64,000 bases of DNA from Rhodotorula mucilaginosa (GCA_034406715.1 CP137872.1:620001-684000), one strand, 5' to 3'; positions 35,463-50,147 are shown, numbered from the stretch's first letter. Numbers and translations are program-made. Notes: generated by a model not told the origin, from the sequence alone.

Positions 35463-36349
35463 TTAGAAGCGGAGGGGCGAGAAGAACCACCTGTTCTTGC
35501 CGGCGAGGTAACGCTCCTCGAACGCCTTCTTGACCTGCTTCTTGGCGTCCTCCCGCGACGAGACCTCCTTGAAGGTCTCGGGGGCGACGACACCCTTGAG
35601 CGACTCGAGCTCGAGAGCGTAACGGGTCGGGAGAAGGTGGTTGTAGTTGACCGACTGTGTTTTGGGCGGTTTCGGGTCGGTAGCCGAGGCAGGGTTTGAT
35701 CGGTGGTGTCGAGGGTCGCGGGGTGATCGAGGGGCGGATGCAACGATGCGCAGAGTGGCAGCAAGCAAGACGTAGCGAGTCAGTACGGGATCTTGCTCGT
35801 CACCCTCGATCCACATCACCCTCCAGTTCTCTCCCTGCACGCCCTCCTCGCCCGTCTCGTCGCCCGATGCCCCGCCTGACATGCCGTCGCCACCACTCGC
35901 GAACAAGAGCGAACTGTGTGCTGTCGATGACTAACCTTGATGAAGGGCTTGACCTTGGAGCGCTTCTCGATGCGCTTCTTGCCCATGCCCTTGGTCACCT
36001 TGCGCGGGTAGCGCTCGATGCCAGCCACGATGGCGTGGGGGTAAGGGCGCTCCTGCATAGCGTCGAAGAGAGGGAAGTCATAGAGTCAGTATACCTGCGC
36101 CCTGCATCCCTTGTGCATTCTCTTCCGCTCCTGCCAGGGGCTGGCTCTCCCTCGTCTCTCGCCCCAAACTGTTCCCCCGCCCCTCCTCGTCCCACGAGCG
36201 CAAGCTGGCCCCCCTTTGCAAGCCTCAGTAGTTGAAGTGTAACGGACCTTGGTGCCCTCATCCGACTGGCGGATGACGACGACCTTGCGGCCGGCGTAGC
36301 GGCCCTGGAGGACGAGCGCAACCTTGCCGGGCTTGTAGATCTTGGGCAT
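35463..36349 (-). CDS. RPL27: 60S ribosomal protein eL27
   Basis: Large-subunit ribosomal protein. Exons on the minus strand are 36248-36349, 35936-36052 and 35463-35654, totalling 411 nt or 136 residues, the same length as the yeast protein. [52 protein letters not shown] and the C-terminus [21 protein letters not shown] (read with neighbours) are unmistakable. The two introns (195 and 281 nt) are longer than most here, common in fungal ribosomal-protein genes. Intron 1 uses a GTCCGT donor. Confidence 0.97.
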
Positions 36350-36948
36350 CTGTTGTGCGGTCCGGCGGTAGGTCGAGGGTGGAGAGAAAAGAGTTGCCAA
36401 GAGTGACGATGTGACCGCAGTATAGGCGATTCAGGGGGGCGCGGTGCAGAGAGCCGAGTCGAGAGGCGGTGAGGCGGGTGCGAGCGCGGAATGCGAACCG
36501 AAGCGAGCGGGCGAGTCGACGCGGCAGCGGGGCGAGGTCGGGGGGTTGGACAGGGAGGGAGGGTCAGCCTGTGAGATCAGTCTGCAAGCACACCCTGCTA
36601 GCACGTACCTTGTGCGACGGATCAGCCAACCGGGGAGGGGAAGCAGAGGTCGAGCGGCGAGGTCGGCCGTGTCAGCTCGCGCCCGACCCCTTCTCCCGTT
36701 CAGCGCCAGCTCACCCGCCTGCTGCCCTCCTCGCTCTCTCTAGATCTCGCAGGAGGACGAGTTCGATTCTGGCAATGAATCGCATTTCTGAACCATCGAT
36801 TCTACCGCTGCACGGAAAGAGAGAGGGATGTGAGAACAGTGTCAGGGGCCGCCTCGCCTCGCCCTCCTCTTCCGCGCCGAGGCTCTGCTTCGAGTCCCTC
36901 AGTCACACACTCGCAGAGCGAGAGAGCGCAGAGGAACAGCTGCTTCGG
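36350..36948. promoter_or_regulatory. divergent region, RPL27 and disordered-protein gene
   Basis: About 600 bp between divergent starts. The plus strand is open in the downstream gene's frame with an ATG at 36775-36777, so part may be 5' UTR or N-terminal coding sequence. Confidence 0.4.
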
Positions 36949-39926
36949 ATGCAGAGTCAGCAGTCGGATCCGCCGCAGGATCTCTCGCTGCTGCGCAACC
37001 TCCGCGACTCGATCCTCGCCGGCACTCACCCGCTCTTCAGAGTCCCCGCTCGCCTGCACCCGCTCCCGTACAAGACAGACTCTCGCCAGGATGAGCATGA
37101 CGACCCGAGACGCGACCCGTCTGCGGCGGAGGAGGCTCTGCCACCGCGAGGAGGGATGGACCTCGACGATGACGGAACGAGACCGAGTGACCGAGTCACC
37201 TCACCAGCGGCGCTCAAGCCCGTGACCGTGACTGCGCCCGTTGCCGCCACCACTGCTCAGATAGTCGACGATGACGAGGCCGAGGAAGGCGAGCTCGTCG
37301 TTACCGCAGTTGTCAAGGCCGAAGATCCGCCGACTGCTCTCGCGAATGACGACGACGCCGCTGCCCCCGTCGGTCGGCCTCAAGTCGAGGTGCTGATTCT
37401 CGACGACGATGACGACGATGATGATGATGATGAGAATGTAGGGGAGGGAAAGACATCTACCGACAAGCTGCGCCAGGACGAGGAGCGGTCCGGATCAATC
37501 ATCGTCGGCGCCGACGACCACGACAGCTTGCCCGACTATGTCGACTCGTCAGACGAGGACGACGACGATTTTGATCCGAGTATTCTCGTCGTCCGGCCCG
37601 CTCTTTTCAACGCGACCACTCCCACCGCCGCCGCCTCGACCGCGCTTTGTCGCCCTGGCGCCGTTGTCGAAGAACTCATCCTCGACGATCCAGACGAAGA
37701 CGACGGCGACGGCGCCGCTGCAGGTACACCTACTCAAACTGCTGACGTCCCTCCGCAGTCGACTCTGCGCTCGCCGTCCCCTTCGGGTCTCAATCCGCGC
37801 TCGACCACATCACCCGTCGCCGTCGGCGAGACCGCTCCGTTAATCGCTTCAAACGACAACAACAACAACAAGAAGCTGCCTCCAGCTCAGCGACACGCGA
37901 CGTCTCTCACGCTGCGACTCAAACTCGAGAAGGAACGGTTGGCGGCGGCGGAGGCTCGCTTGGCCGCCGCGAGAGTGGGGAGCACTGGAGCGGCGACTCC
38001 GATTCCTACACCCAGCAGGGACGCCTCACCCGCTCCAACGGTACTGTTGCCGCCAGTAGCACCAGTCACCACCAGCGCAGAAGCGGACGCTGCGGCGGCG
38101 ACGGTGGTGGTCACAGAAGCTACGAGTTCCGCTCCGGTCTTTGAGCCTCCTCCGATTGTGGCTCCCGTCGCGATCCGGCCTGAGCCGGTTGTGCCGTCAC
38201 CTATCCCCGAACCAGCAACAAATCGGCCAGTCGAAGCATCGCCCGTCGTGACCGCGCCGGCGCCACCTGCTCCTCCATCCTCCGACGTGGTCATCGTCGA
38301 ACCAGCTCCCGACGCGGCGCAGGAGAAGAGGAGCACTCGCCCGCCGCCAACGACGACGACGAACGCGACGTCTACCGCTCCCTCGACCGCTTCGTCCTCT
38401 GCCGCTCCTCCTCGCACGGAATCGAGTCGCTCGTCGGAGAAACGATCGGCGGCTCCTCAGAAGCGCAGTCAGCCGGGGACTGCACCTGCGCGAGACGAAC
38501 CGCGGAAACGTCAACGGGGTGGAGAAGGAGCAGGTGGTCGAGGAGGGGGTGGCGGTGGTGTTGGTGGAGGGGGAGGAGGGGGAGGATCCGACTCGCGCGG
38601 CCCTCGGAGGAGGTCGCGCTCGCCGCCTCCACTGCCGCGCGGTGGCGGTCGCCCGAACGGCAACCATGACCCGCGAGGCGGTCCGCCTACTCGTACAGCT
38701 GGCGACCGAGACCGAGACCGAGATCTTCCGCCTCCGTCTTCATCGCGCGGTTTCGACCATGGCGGTCTTCGACCCCGTTTCTCCGACGAGGCCGACTTTC
38801 CAGCGCGCCGTGGAGGAGACCCGAGACCCGTGGGAAGGCGTCCGTATTCGCCACCACCGCCGCATGGGCGTCCGTATTCGCCGCCGCCACCGACGGCGTT
38901 TAGTGGTCCGCCACGCGCAAGCAGGTATTCCATGTCCCCCCCGCCGCCGCCGCCGAGACGACCGTTTTCTCCTCCACCGCCGCAGCATCTAGGTCCTCGT
39001 TCCGAGTTCAGACAGTATACCGGCGCGCCACCGCCGGGGCCCGATCGGAGAGATCCGCGCTACCGACGTTCGCTCTCGCCTCCGCCACCGCCTCTGCCTC
39101 CTCTTGGACTTGACGATTACCACGATGGTTACCCGCGCTTTGACATTCCCCGACCGAGCTTCCAGCGCTACAACGGACCGCCGCCGCCGCCGCCTGCCCT
39201 GTATGAACGACCTAGGTCGCCGCCTGCCATGTACGAACGACCCAGGTCGCCGCCGCCGCAAGCTCTCAGTCGAGGACCCGTGCGTACAAAGACCGCTGAG
39301 CGCCCCCCCCCCCCCCTTCTTTCTTGCCTCTCTTCCAGGGCGTACCTCTCGTCCAGTTCCTGATTTCTGCCTTTCCTTCTCTCTCGTCTTCCTTTTGGCG
39401 TCTCTTTCGATTTGTCGCGGGACGTGTGCAGCCGCCGCCTCCTTTACCTCCGTATGCGCAGCCGTCTTACCACCCGCGCAGCAGACCTGTCTCGCCCGTC
39501 TTGCCGCCTCCGGGTTTCCGCCGCCCGCCCTCGCCTGTTTATGACGAGCGTTACGACGACCGACCTTTCCCGCCTCGGCATAGCTACGATGATGACCGCA
39601 GGGATCGCGACCGAGACCTCCGACGCTATGATGTGCCTCCGCCTCCTCAACCGCGTAGCAGTGGCATGATGGCACCGAGTTATTTGCCCGGCAACTATGC
39701 GCCGCCGCCTCCGCCTTCGCAGCCCGGTTACTCGCGTCACTACGGCGACCCGTCTGTTTCTGCTGACTATGAGCGCTTCCGCCCTGGCGCCGTCGGTGGC
39801 GGAGGGGAAAGAGCAGACAACTACCAGTCGCGACCGCCTCCTCCAGCTTTGCGCGGAATGATGGCGCCGCCGCCTTCTTCGATGGGACGCCCGCCGCCTC
39901 TTCCTCCTCCCGGCTCAAGACGATGA
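36949..39926 (+). CDS. large disordered Pro/Arg/Asp-rich protein, function unknown
   Basis: Exons 36949-39279 and 39432-39926 total 2826 nt or 941 residues; the 152-nt intron contains a 14-C run. The N-terminus, MQSQQSDPPQDLSLLRNLRDSILAG, is the only segment that looks folded or motif-like. Next come acidic runs with a repeated LILDD motif (EVLILDDDDD and EELILDDPDED) and SDEDDDDFDPSILVV. Then an Ala/Val/Pro/Thr-rich region with one predicted helix (RLKLEKERLAAAEARLAAAR, about residues 323-342), and an RGG/RS/Pro-rich C-terminal half with PPPP runs and RDRDRD. Composition suggests an RNA-associated scaffold, possibly in mRNA processing; this is inference. Upstream in-frame ATG at 36775 is an alternative start. 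Confidence 0.65.
37401..37433 (+). repeat. GAC/GAT trinucleotide run coding for Asp
   Basis: An uninterrupted run of Asp codons inside the disordered-protein gene, giving a block of about ten Asp residues after LIL. Confidence 0.8.
39303..39316 (+). repeat. 14-nt C homopolymer in an intron
   Basis: Lies inside the proposed intron 39280-39431 of the disordered-protein gene. Its length is prone to sequencing or replication error but does not affect the proposed protein. Confidence 0.85.
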
Positions 39927-40084
39927 AGGACACTTGCGCCGCACCAGTTCAGCTCCAGTAGGACCGAGATATTTGCACTGCACGAACGTCTATTTTCCGA
40001 GAAGACTGCTTTTTTGGTACGGGAGAACTACTTCAGGAGAGAGGAAATGATCGAGAGGAGAGACATGTGCGGAGTCTAGCGGGT

Positions 40085-42462
<2,378 letters not shown>

Positions 42463-43383
42463 TTTGGGATCCGACAGGTAGGACTGGGGATGAGGTTGCA
42501 GTGCAGGAGCAGGAAGCCGTGCTAGCCCTTGCCCGCGCTACGGGGAAGTGCAGAGCAAGGCGCACCACATCGGCTGCGACGACGTGGGCGCAGGGGCAGC
42601 CTTCTCAATCAGCGGGCGCCGCGCCGCTCTCTCCGCTGTGCGTACCCCGCTCATCTGTACGGTATCGATGGAGCCCAGCGTGGGAGCACCATAGAGCGGC
42701 GCCCACGCCACAGTATCCAAGGCGCTAATCCGGCTGAGAAATTCGCGGTAGAGCGGCTCCATCAAGCGAAATCAGTGATCGAGCGAAGAGCCGAGCAAGG
42801 GATCGCCTCCAAGCGCGAAAGGCTGGGTGACTTTACATGCGGTTCAAGGGTCAAGGACTGCATCACCCGCTTTCTCGCGCCGTATGGATGCCTTGAGTTG
42901 CGCTAATGTCGGAGTACAGACCGTCCGAAGCGGCAATGAAGGTTTATAACCGCAAATCTCCGGCATCTGGGCTAGAAATAGTACCCGGTCGTGCAAGAAC
43001 CGCCGACGATACAGAGTCTATAGGCCATCATCGCACATAAAGAGAGATCGATGGCCCACGCGTGGACACCGCTAAGGTCGAAACGAAGAGTCTGGCTGCG
43101 AGGAAGGCGTTCCTTGGGACCTTCTCGCGTTGGGGACAGCTGATGCTAAAAGCTTGTCCGTCGCCATTCTCAGCGAGCTCCCCACGGATCTGCCATTGTT
43201 TTGAGCCCCGCTGCAGATCATGATGGGCTCCGCAGACTGATTGTACATCGCTGGTGCCCCCCAACCCCTGCCTGTCCGATCGAACGTCGCGACTTCCCGC
43301 CCCTCTGCGTCGACTTGACGTCGCTCTTAGTCGCAGGACTTGCCTCTTACCTTTATCTTCCACCCTTGACCGCTACCCGCAGC
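42463..43383. promoter_or_regulatory. shared maltase/permease divergent control region
   Basis: 921 bp between the two divergent starts, the longest of the bidirectional promoters here. By analogy with yeast MAL loci it should carry the induction and glucose-repression sites. I could not assign specific binding sites from the sequence, and short open frames in it have no support. Confidence 0.6.
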
Positions 43384-46165
43384 ATGTCGCTTTCTCTCGA
43401 TGTTCCGGATGAGAAAAAGGTCGACACTCTCGGCGAGACGGCCTTCCTCGAGACGGTACAACGCGAAGGAACCGACGCGGAGAACTTGGCCGCCGAGGCT
43501 CGCGCTGCTACTGAGGCAGAGCACAAACTCACGCTGCTGCAAGGTCTGAAGCGCTATCCGAAGGCTGTCGCCTGGTCGCTCCTCATCTCGACCTGCATCA
43601 TGTGAGTGGCGATTCGATTTTGCGGCTCTGCAGCACGATGACCTGACGCGGCCTCGGACCCCCGCAGTATGACCGGCTTCGACGTCGTGCTTCTGGGTAG
43701 CTTTTATGGCCTGCCGCGGTTCAACGAACGCTACGGAACCCGCCTCGCGGACGGAACCTATACCATCACGACGGCTTGGCAGGCCGGTCTCTCGAACGGC
43801 GGAAAGATCGGAGAGATCATCGGACTCACGCTCAACGGTTACGCTATGGAACGCCTTGGGTGAGTCGGGCTCTCACACAACTGGATCGTGATTTCGCTCG
43901 CGCTGATCCCGAGATTCTTTTGCAGTTGCCGCAAAACCTCAATCACCGCTGTGAGTACTGCCGTTTGACCTTTGCAGCCTGGAGTCAGCCTAAACCTGAC
44001 CCTTTCTTCGCAGTTGACCGCCCTCATCGGCTTCATCGCCTTGAGCGTGTTTGCAAAGAACATCGAGATGCTTTTGGTCGGCCAGATCTTTTGCGGGTGC
44101 GCGATTCCAGCACCCTTATTTCGCCCCCGGGTCTTCGCTGACGTTTTTCCGTTGACAGTTGCTGGTATGCTGTGCTGTCTCTCTGTCGCGATTCGGCGCA
44201 TCCTGACGATCACACGAATACAGCTTCGGCGTCTTCGAGACCCTCACCGTCACCTATGCCGCTGAGCTTGCACCGGTCACTCTTCGACCCTACCTCACCG
44301 CTTATGTCAACCTTTGTTGGGTCATTGGTGCGTTCTGCAGACAGCGCACCCCGCTCCCGTCGGCGTACTGACCAGAGGGCGCCAATTTCGCAGGCCAAAT
44401 CATCGGCTCGGGCACCCTTCGAGGCGTCCTCAACCTCAACGGGGACTGGGCGTACAGGTATGCGCCTTTCTTCAAGTCTAGAGAGTATCGGCGCCGCTGC
44501 ATCACGCCCGTATGCGTGTGGCAAGAGCGATCAAAGCTGAACCGATTTCTACCCGCCACTCAGGTTGCCTTTCGCTCTCCAATGGATCTGGCCGGTCCCT
44601 CTCATTGCGGGCATTATGTTCGCTCCGGAGTCGCCGTGGTGGTGAGTTGCAGTTGGCGTCTTTCGCGCTGCCGACTTTGGGCTGAGCAACAGGTTTTGGT
44701 CGCAGGCTCGTCCGCAAGGGATGCGAAGACGAGGCGCGCCGCACTGTCGCGAGGCTCTTTTCCGGTGCAACTGACGAGGAGCTTGTGAGTTCTCTGTTCG
44801 TGGCCGTTCGATCTGTTCTCGAGACGAGCTGACGAGCGGATGACCTTCTCATGCAGGACAACACTGTGCGTCCACACGCATGCAAACTCGGCAAGGCGCT
44901 TTAGCTGACAGGCTATCACCACAGGTCGCTATGATGAAGCACACAAACGAGTTCGAGAAGAGCGTCTCGGCGGGAACCTCGTACAAGGATTGCTTCCGCG
45001 GTGTTGACCGCCGTCGTACCGAAATCGCCTGCGGCGTCTGGATGATCCAGAACTTGTGCGGCAGCGCCTTCATGGGATATGTACGTGTTTTTCCCGCATC
45101 CGATCATCTCTTCGCAATGCTCTCCCCTCCTTTGGCTGTTCTGACCGCCCGCTTTGTTCCTTCGATAGTCGACCTTCTTCCTCCAACAAGCCGGCGTCCC
45201 GGTCAGCGCATCCTTCGATCTCAGCATTGGCCAGTATGGACTCGGCATGTTTGGCACCATCTCTTCGTGGTTCCTGATGTCGCGGATTGGTCGTCGCAAG
45301 CTGTACGGGTACGGTCTCGTGGTCCTCACCGTCCTCCTCTTGATCATCGGCGGCATGGGCTCCGTCCCTCGTTCCAACAAGGGCGCATCGTGAGTCGCAT
45401 CTTCCTTTCTCTGTGTCAGGGTTTTTCCGACAGACTGACCGCTAGCCTTTCCCAGGTACGGCGTCGGCGCCTTGCTTCTTGTTTACACGGCCGTTTACGA
45501 CGCCACCGTTGGTCCGGTGTGCTACACGCTCGTCAGTGAGATCCCGTCGACCAGGCTCAGGGCCAAAACTGTCGTGTAAGTACCCCGCCGTTCCGCCGCC
45601 TGGGCGAGAGTTGCTCTTCCTCCCGTCTTGCGTCTCTCCGGCTTTCTGACGAGATTTTTTTTACCTTCGATCGCATAGGCTCTCGCGTATCGCATACAAT
45701 CTGATCGCTATCATCAATGCGACCATTATGCCGTAAGTTTCGTATCAATGCGAAGCCCGATCGGTACGTGCGTTGACCGTCTCCCCCCTGCAGCTACTTC
45801 CTCAACACTGAATCTCTGAACTGGGGCGCAAGTACGGCTGCATCCTCTCTCTTTCCAGGTCCACCGACTGCGAGTGCTGACTTTGAGCTCATGGAATTAG
45901 AAACCGGCTACTTCTGGGGAGGATTGTGCGCCTGCTGCGCCGTCTGGACCTACTTCCGCTGCCCGGAACCGCGCGGTCGCACTTACGGTACGCTTTTCTT
46001 TCGCCGTTCTCTCCGTTATGGCGGCCACCGACTCCTTTTCTCATGTCCATACTAGGCGAGCTCGACGTCTTGTTCGCCAACCGAGTCTCGGCGCGCAAGT
46101 TCGAAAAGACCGAGGCGGACCAGTTCGCAGGCCACGGTGGCACCGTTATCGAAAAGACGGAATAG
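43384..46165 (+). CDS. alpha-glucoside:H+ symporter (MFS sugar porter, MAL permease type)
   Basis: Twelve-helix plasma-membrane transporter for maltose-like sugars. Seventeen exons: 43384-43601, 43668-43859, 43926-43950, 44014-44096, 44159-44164 (6 nt), 44224-44327, 44394-44457, 44564-44641, 44706-44784, 44857-44865 (9 nt), 44925-45080, 45169-45389, 45456-45575, 45679-45732, 45794-45831, 45901-45987 and 46056-46165, totalling 1644 nt or 547 residues. Motifs: [25 protein letters not shown] at helix 1, [42 protein letters not shown] (typical of alpha-glucoside permeases), IGRRKLY and the late [12 protein letters not shown]. The two very small exons are needed for frame and family length. Pairs with the divergent maltase. 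Confidence 0.9.
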
Positions 46166-47172
46166 ACGGTTCTCTACTCGCCTAGACTGTCTCGGCAAGA
46201 TATACCCCCTCTCGCCCTCCAAAAGAATGTTTCTGTCTACGGTCGTGCTGTTTTGTGGTCACCCCTTCCGTTGTGCGCAGTATTCCGCTTGAGAAGTTGC
46301 AATCTCAAGCTCTCAAGGTCCTGTTTCTCTACTATGACCGGACCAACGCCCTCGTCTTGCACAGGTGCCACATAGACAGGTGTATGGCTTGAAAGACTAT
46401 TCGGATCATCCGTAGCATCGTCTCGTCCAACCCGCCGCCACAATTTGAGCAGTCGCGGTAAAGGAGCGACGTCCCTCTCCCGGCGCCAAAGGCCCCTCGA
46501 GGAACGTCTCCGGGCGGAAAAGGTCCGTAAAATAACCGCATACAGTCCTGACTCGCGGCGAACCTCGATGAATCCGGCGGTCGAGCTCCGACGACGGCGC
46601 GATGGCAAGGACGTACGTCGACAAGGCAAATCCCGAGCAAAGGTGTCTAGCGGGAGCGCTGCAATTTTCATAGGCATCAACCCAGCTGTCAGATCGCTAA
46701 GCTACGGTCTGGATCCCGGCGAGCGTACGTCGCGATGCCAATCGTCGCCCGGGAAAACAAAAATCCGCGGAGATCCGTTGCGCGCCATCGTCGAGGTCAC
46801 CAAAGGTGCGAGGGCGGGTGAGGTCAACTCGGCACCAGCTAGACTCGCTTACAGCGACCTATCAGTCCAAGAGAGACAGAGACAGCTTGCTGCAGCCCAG
46901 CCCAGCCCAGCTGCGCAACCCCTTTCAGTGCGCCAGAGTCGGCGAGCCACCGCACTCGCCAAAGCGGCGCAACTCGTCAGCGCCGTACACACGCCGAATT
47001 GGAACGCGGGGCTGAGCGCAGAGCACTAGTATCACGCTTATATAGCCCCAGCAGCCCTCTCGAGCTCGCCCAACCTCCCACGACACCGACTTGCAGCGGC
47101 AACCTCGACGCTCTCCCCACTCGATTTAGCTCGTCGCCCCTCGTCCTCTCCAACACCGCATCGCCCACCGTC
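46166..47172. other. intergenic region permease-CTI6
   Basis: About 1 kb without a supported gene. It holds the permease 3' end and the CTI6 promoter/leader. A short CAGCC tandem (46896-46911) is the only repeat noticed. Confidence 0.45.
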
Positions 47173-49656
47173 ATGAGTCCGCCTACAAGCTCAAGCGGCA
47201 AGCGAGGCTCGAGCAGACCCGCCGTCGCACCGGGAGCTTCGAAAAAATCGGGGTCGAGATCATCCGGGTCGGGCAACGGCAGCGGAGCAGGGCACAAACG
47301 GTCCGCTTCGACCGCTGCGATAGAAGAAGAGCAGTACGCTGCCGCATCCAAGCGAACCAAACGGAACGCGAGCGCAAAGAAGAGCCTGCGCGAAGAGGAA
47401 CTCGGCGTCGGGGCGGAACTCGCAGAGGACGACATGATTGAAGCAGGTGACGACGCCCTCTTGGACGAGGACGGCGACGAGGGGGATGGAGGCGTGACTC
47501 GATGTGTCTGCGGCGAAGACAGTGAGTTTAATAAGCCTGCCTTCGCACCTCGCGAACAAGCGACACCCTGCTGACCTTGCCCGGCACCGCTTCCCCTCCT
47601 CACAGACGAAGAGATGGCCTCGGGTCTGATGATCCAGTGCGACACCTGCAAGTGCTGGCAGCACGGACCGTGTGTCGGCCTCTGGGAAGAAAAGGTGCGT
47701 TGGTCTTGAGCCTGTCGCAAGTTCGTCCCTGTCCCGAGACTTATGCACCCTTGCTCGTCCCTCTGCAGGAATGCCCGAACCGCTACTTTTGCGAGCTCTG
47801 CAAGCCAAACTTGCATGGCCCTGGCGGGTATGTTCACAAAGTCACCGCCATCTCCTGGCCTTGCGCGAAACTGACGATTAGCGATCTGCTCGCGCAGACT
47901 TTTGCGCAAAGTCACCCGCAAGACTTCGGCCGCACCTGTTGCTCGAGCCGTGACGCCTCCGGCAGCTCCGGTTCCTCAAGCAACTTCGCACAAGAGCCAC
48001 CGACCGCGCGAGTCGGCTGATGCGTCGATGATTGCGGCCTACTTGTCTGCCGACGGCGGACACTCGCCTGAGCAGAAACCGTCGGCAGGGTTGCCCGCTA
48101 TTGCCGGTCCGCACAAAGAACCCAAGAAGCGGAGCACGATGAACTCGCGCGACGCTGCGTACGATGACGCGATCGCGCTCAGCATACTCGAAGCTGGGAC
48201 GGCGGCGATGCGGGCCAAGTTGGAGAAGACGCACGAGAGCGAAGGCGAGCAGAGCGATGTCGAGGAGGTGGTCATCAGCGGAGCTGGAGGGCGCGGTAAA
48301 GGCAAGAAGGTTACATCCGGACCGAAGTCGGCAAGAGGCGGCAGGGGGTCGAGCGCGAGCGCGCGAGGCGGCAAGAGGTGAGTCGGTTGGCACTGACCCG
48401 GCTGCTTCATCACGAGCTGACGTTGCTTCTTTCCCGATAGCAAAACGACCCGCGCTCGGCGCGAGCATTCGAACCTGGACGACGACGGCGAGGACGAATC
48501 GCCGAGACCGGTCCACGCAGCCGAAGACGGCATGAAGCAGGAAGCAATCGATGCGGCAGATCCGGCCCTCAACGATATCGATGCCGCCCGACTATTCTCT
48601 AGAACGGGCGATGATCGGGCTCGAAACGGTGCTGCAGAAGAGAGCGCGGTTCCGGATTTGAGGAAAGAGACGTCTGCGGAGGGACGAACTGCAACTGGTA
48701 CGTTCGGTTGCGGTGTTTGCTCGCCTTCCAAATAGCTAGCCTGACTTTCCCTTCCCCCCACCTTTTGTGTCTGTCTGCCTACAGAGCGGTCCCCTTCGTC
48801 CGAGGCGCCCGCCCAACCCCAACCTGCGCCTGCGCCCAGCGCGCGGACAAAACATCCGAACCAGTACACGTACCGCGGCAAGAACGGTCAGGGTTCTTCG
48901 ACGCGCGGCGGCAAGTCCCCCAGCAAGCGCGGAGGTGCTCATTCCTCCACGCTCGGATCGCACGCGAACGGGCACGAGGCGACGCCGTTGAAACCGCTCT
49001 CCGGCGCGGCGGCCCAGGCAGTCTCGGATTGGGGCATGCCGGACCACCTTCGACACCTTGCACATCTCCTTCCGGACACACCTCCGACTCCGCTCTCCAT
49101 CTCATCGCTCGTCGACCCGTCCGAGCCGCCGACCGTCGAGCCGCCGACCAAGGTCCGCTACCCCGGCAAGCGAGTGACGATGCCCGAGATGCGGAAACGT
49201 GCGCGCGCGGTACTCGAGTTTGTCGCCAAGGTCCAGATCGAGATGAGCGAGCGAGATCGCCGGTGGGACTTGCTCCGGGACGTCAACGAGCAGGTGAAGG
49301 AGGCGCGGGCGAAGGATGCGCGCGAAAAGGCGCTCCGGGCGAGTGGTTCGACTTCGGGGTCGGGATCCGCTTCAGGTTCGGGATCAGGCTCCGGCTCGGC
49401 GGGTGACTCGAATCAGTCGCGAGCGTCGAGCCTGAACCCGCGCGGCGTCGGCGGGACGACGCCGGTTCCGTCGACGTCGACAGATCCGATTCTTCCCAAC
49501 AATGCCGCTCGCAACTTGCCCCCTATACCCAACTCGACACAGAATGATCCCTTGGCACTCTCGTCGTCGGCCAGTCCCGAATGCCTCGCCCTCATGGACG
49601 CCTTGACGAGGGAGGTCATGTCGTTCCAGCAGAAATTCTTTGGTCAGGTCGACTAA
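47173..49656 (+). CDS. CTI6: PHD-finger protein, Cti6-like (Rpd3L deacetylase complex)
   Basis: Predicted histone-reading subunit of the Rpd3L histone deacetylase complex. Exons 47173-47521, 47606-47694, 47769-47827, 47898-48377, 48441-48697 and 48785-49656 total 2106 nt or 701 residues. The PHD finger (about residues 112-160) has the full Cys4-His-Cys3 pattern: [24 protein letters not shown] and YFCELC, spread over three exons. A C-terminal [24 protein letters not shown] block matches the conserved Cti6 region. Between them are charged, Ser/Gly-rich and Lys-rich stretches. The frame stops at 49656, but a further exon (acceptor 49845, beginning Asn-Asn-Asn-Ser-Gln) could extend the protein if a GTCGAC donor at about 49649 is used. 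Confidence 0.85.
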
Positions 49657-50147
49657 ATTAGCCCTCGGCTCACTTTCCCGCCGCCTCCTCTTCTTCTCTT
49701 TGATTGTTGTTTCTCCTTCCCTGTGTAGAATCTGCCTTTCAATATAGCCCCGACTCGGCGGTGTCAGACTTTCCTCCTGTCTACAGCTTGACCAAATTTC
49801 TGTCTGACCTTCAAAAGCTCACGTCTCTTTCTGCTTGCTCGCGTAGAACAACAACAGCCAGGACTCGAAGGCCGTCATCGAGTGGATTCCAGGTCCTGAA
49901 GGAGGGCCGGACGGCAAAAGCCAAGTACGAGTTCGTGCTCGCTGGCAAGTTCTACGCGCAAAAGGCTAGAGCAGAGAGAGAGGGGTATGAACTATGAGGG
50001 GGTATTGTCTCTCCTGAGGCTGCGGCGCGAGTAAAGGTTATAGGTGGGCTCTATGCAAAACGAGCCGGACTCGAGTCGCTCGACCCGACCGGAGGAATGT
50101 GCGTTTGCGTGTCGCTTTTGAACGCATCTCGAGGCTCGGACGGGAGG
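49657..50147. other. convergent region CTI6-TFB1, possible alternative CTI6 exon
   Basis: Contains a good acceptor (CTGAC branch, pyrimidine tract, GTAG ending about 49845) followed by a frame that reads NNNSQDSKAVIEWIPG. This could be a C-terminal CTI6 exon. Otherwise nothing is supported. Confidence 0.3.

Noticed and set aside
35655-35935. Possible C/D snoRNA in the long second intron of RPL27
   Set aside because: A GTGATGT and a CTGA are present but there is no terminal stem and no good C box.
42538-42906. Short frames inside the maltase/permease intergenic region
   Set aside because: No conservation evidence or motifs; the position fits a shared promoter.
46445-47029. Long open frames upstream of CTI6
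   Set aside because: Arg/Ser-rich translation without any motif; overlaps opposite-strand frames of equal length and lies in the presumed promoter.
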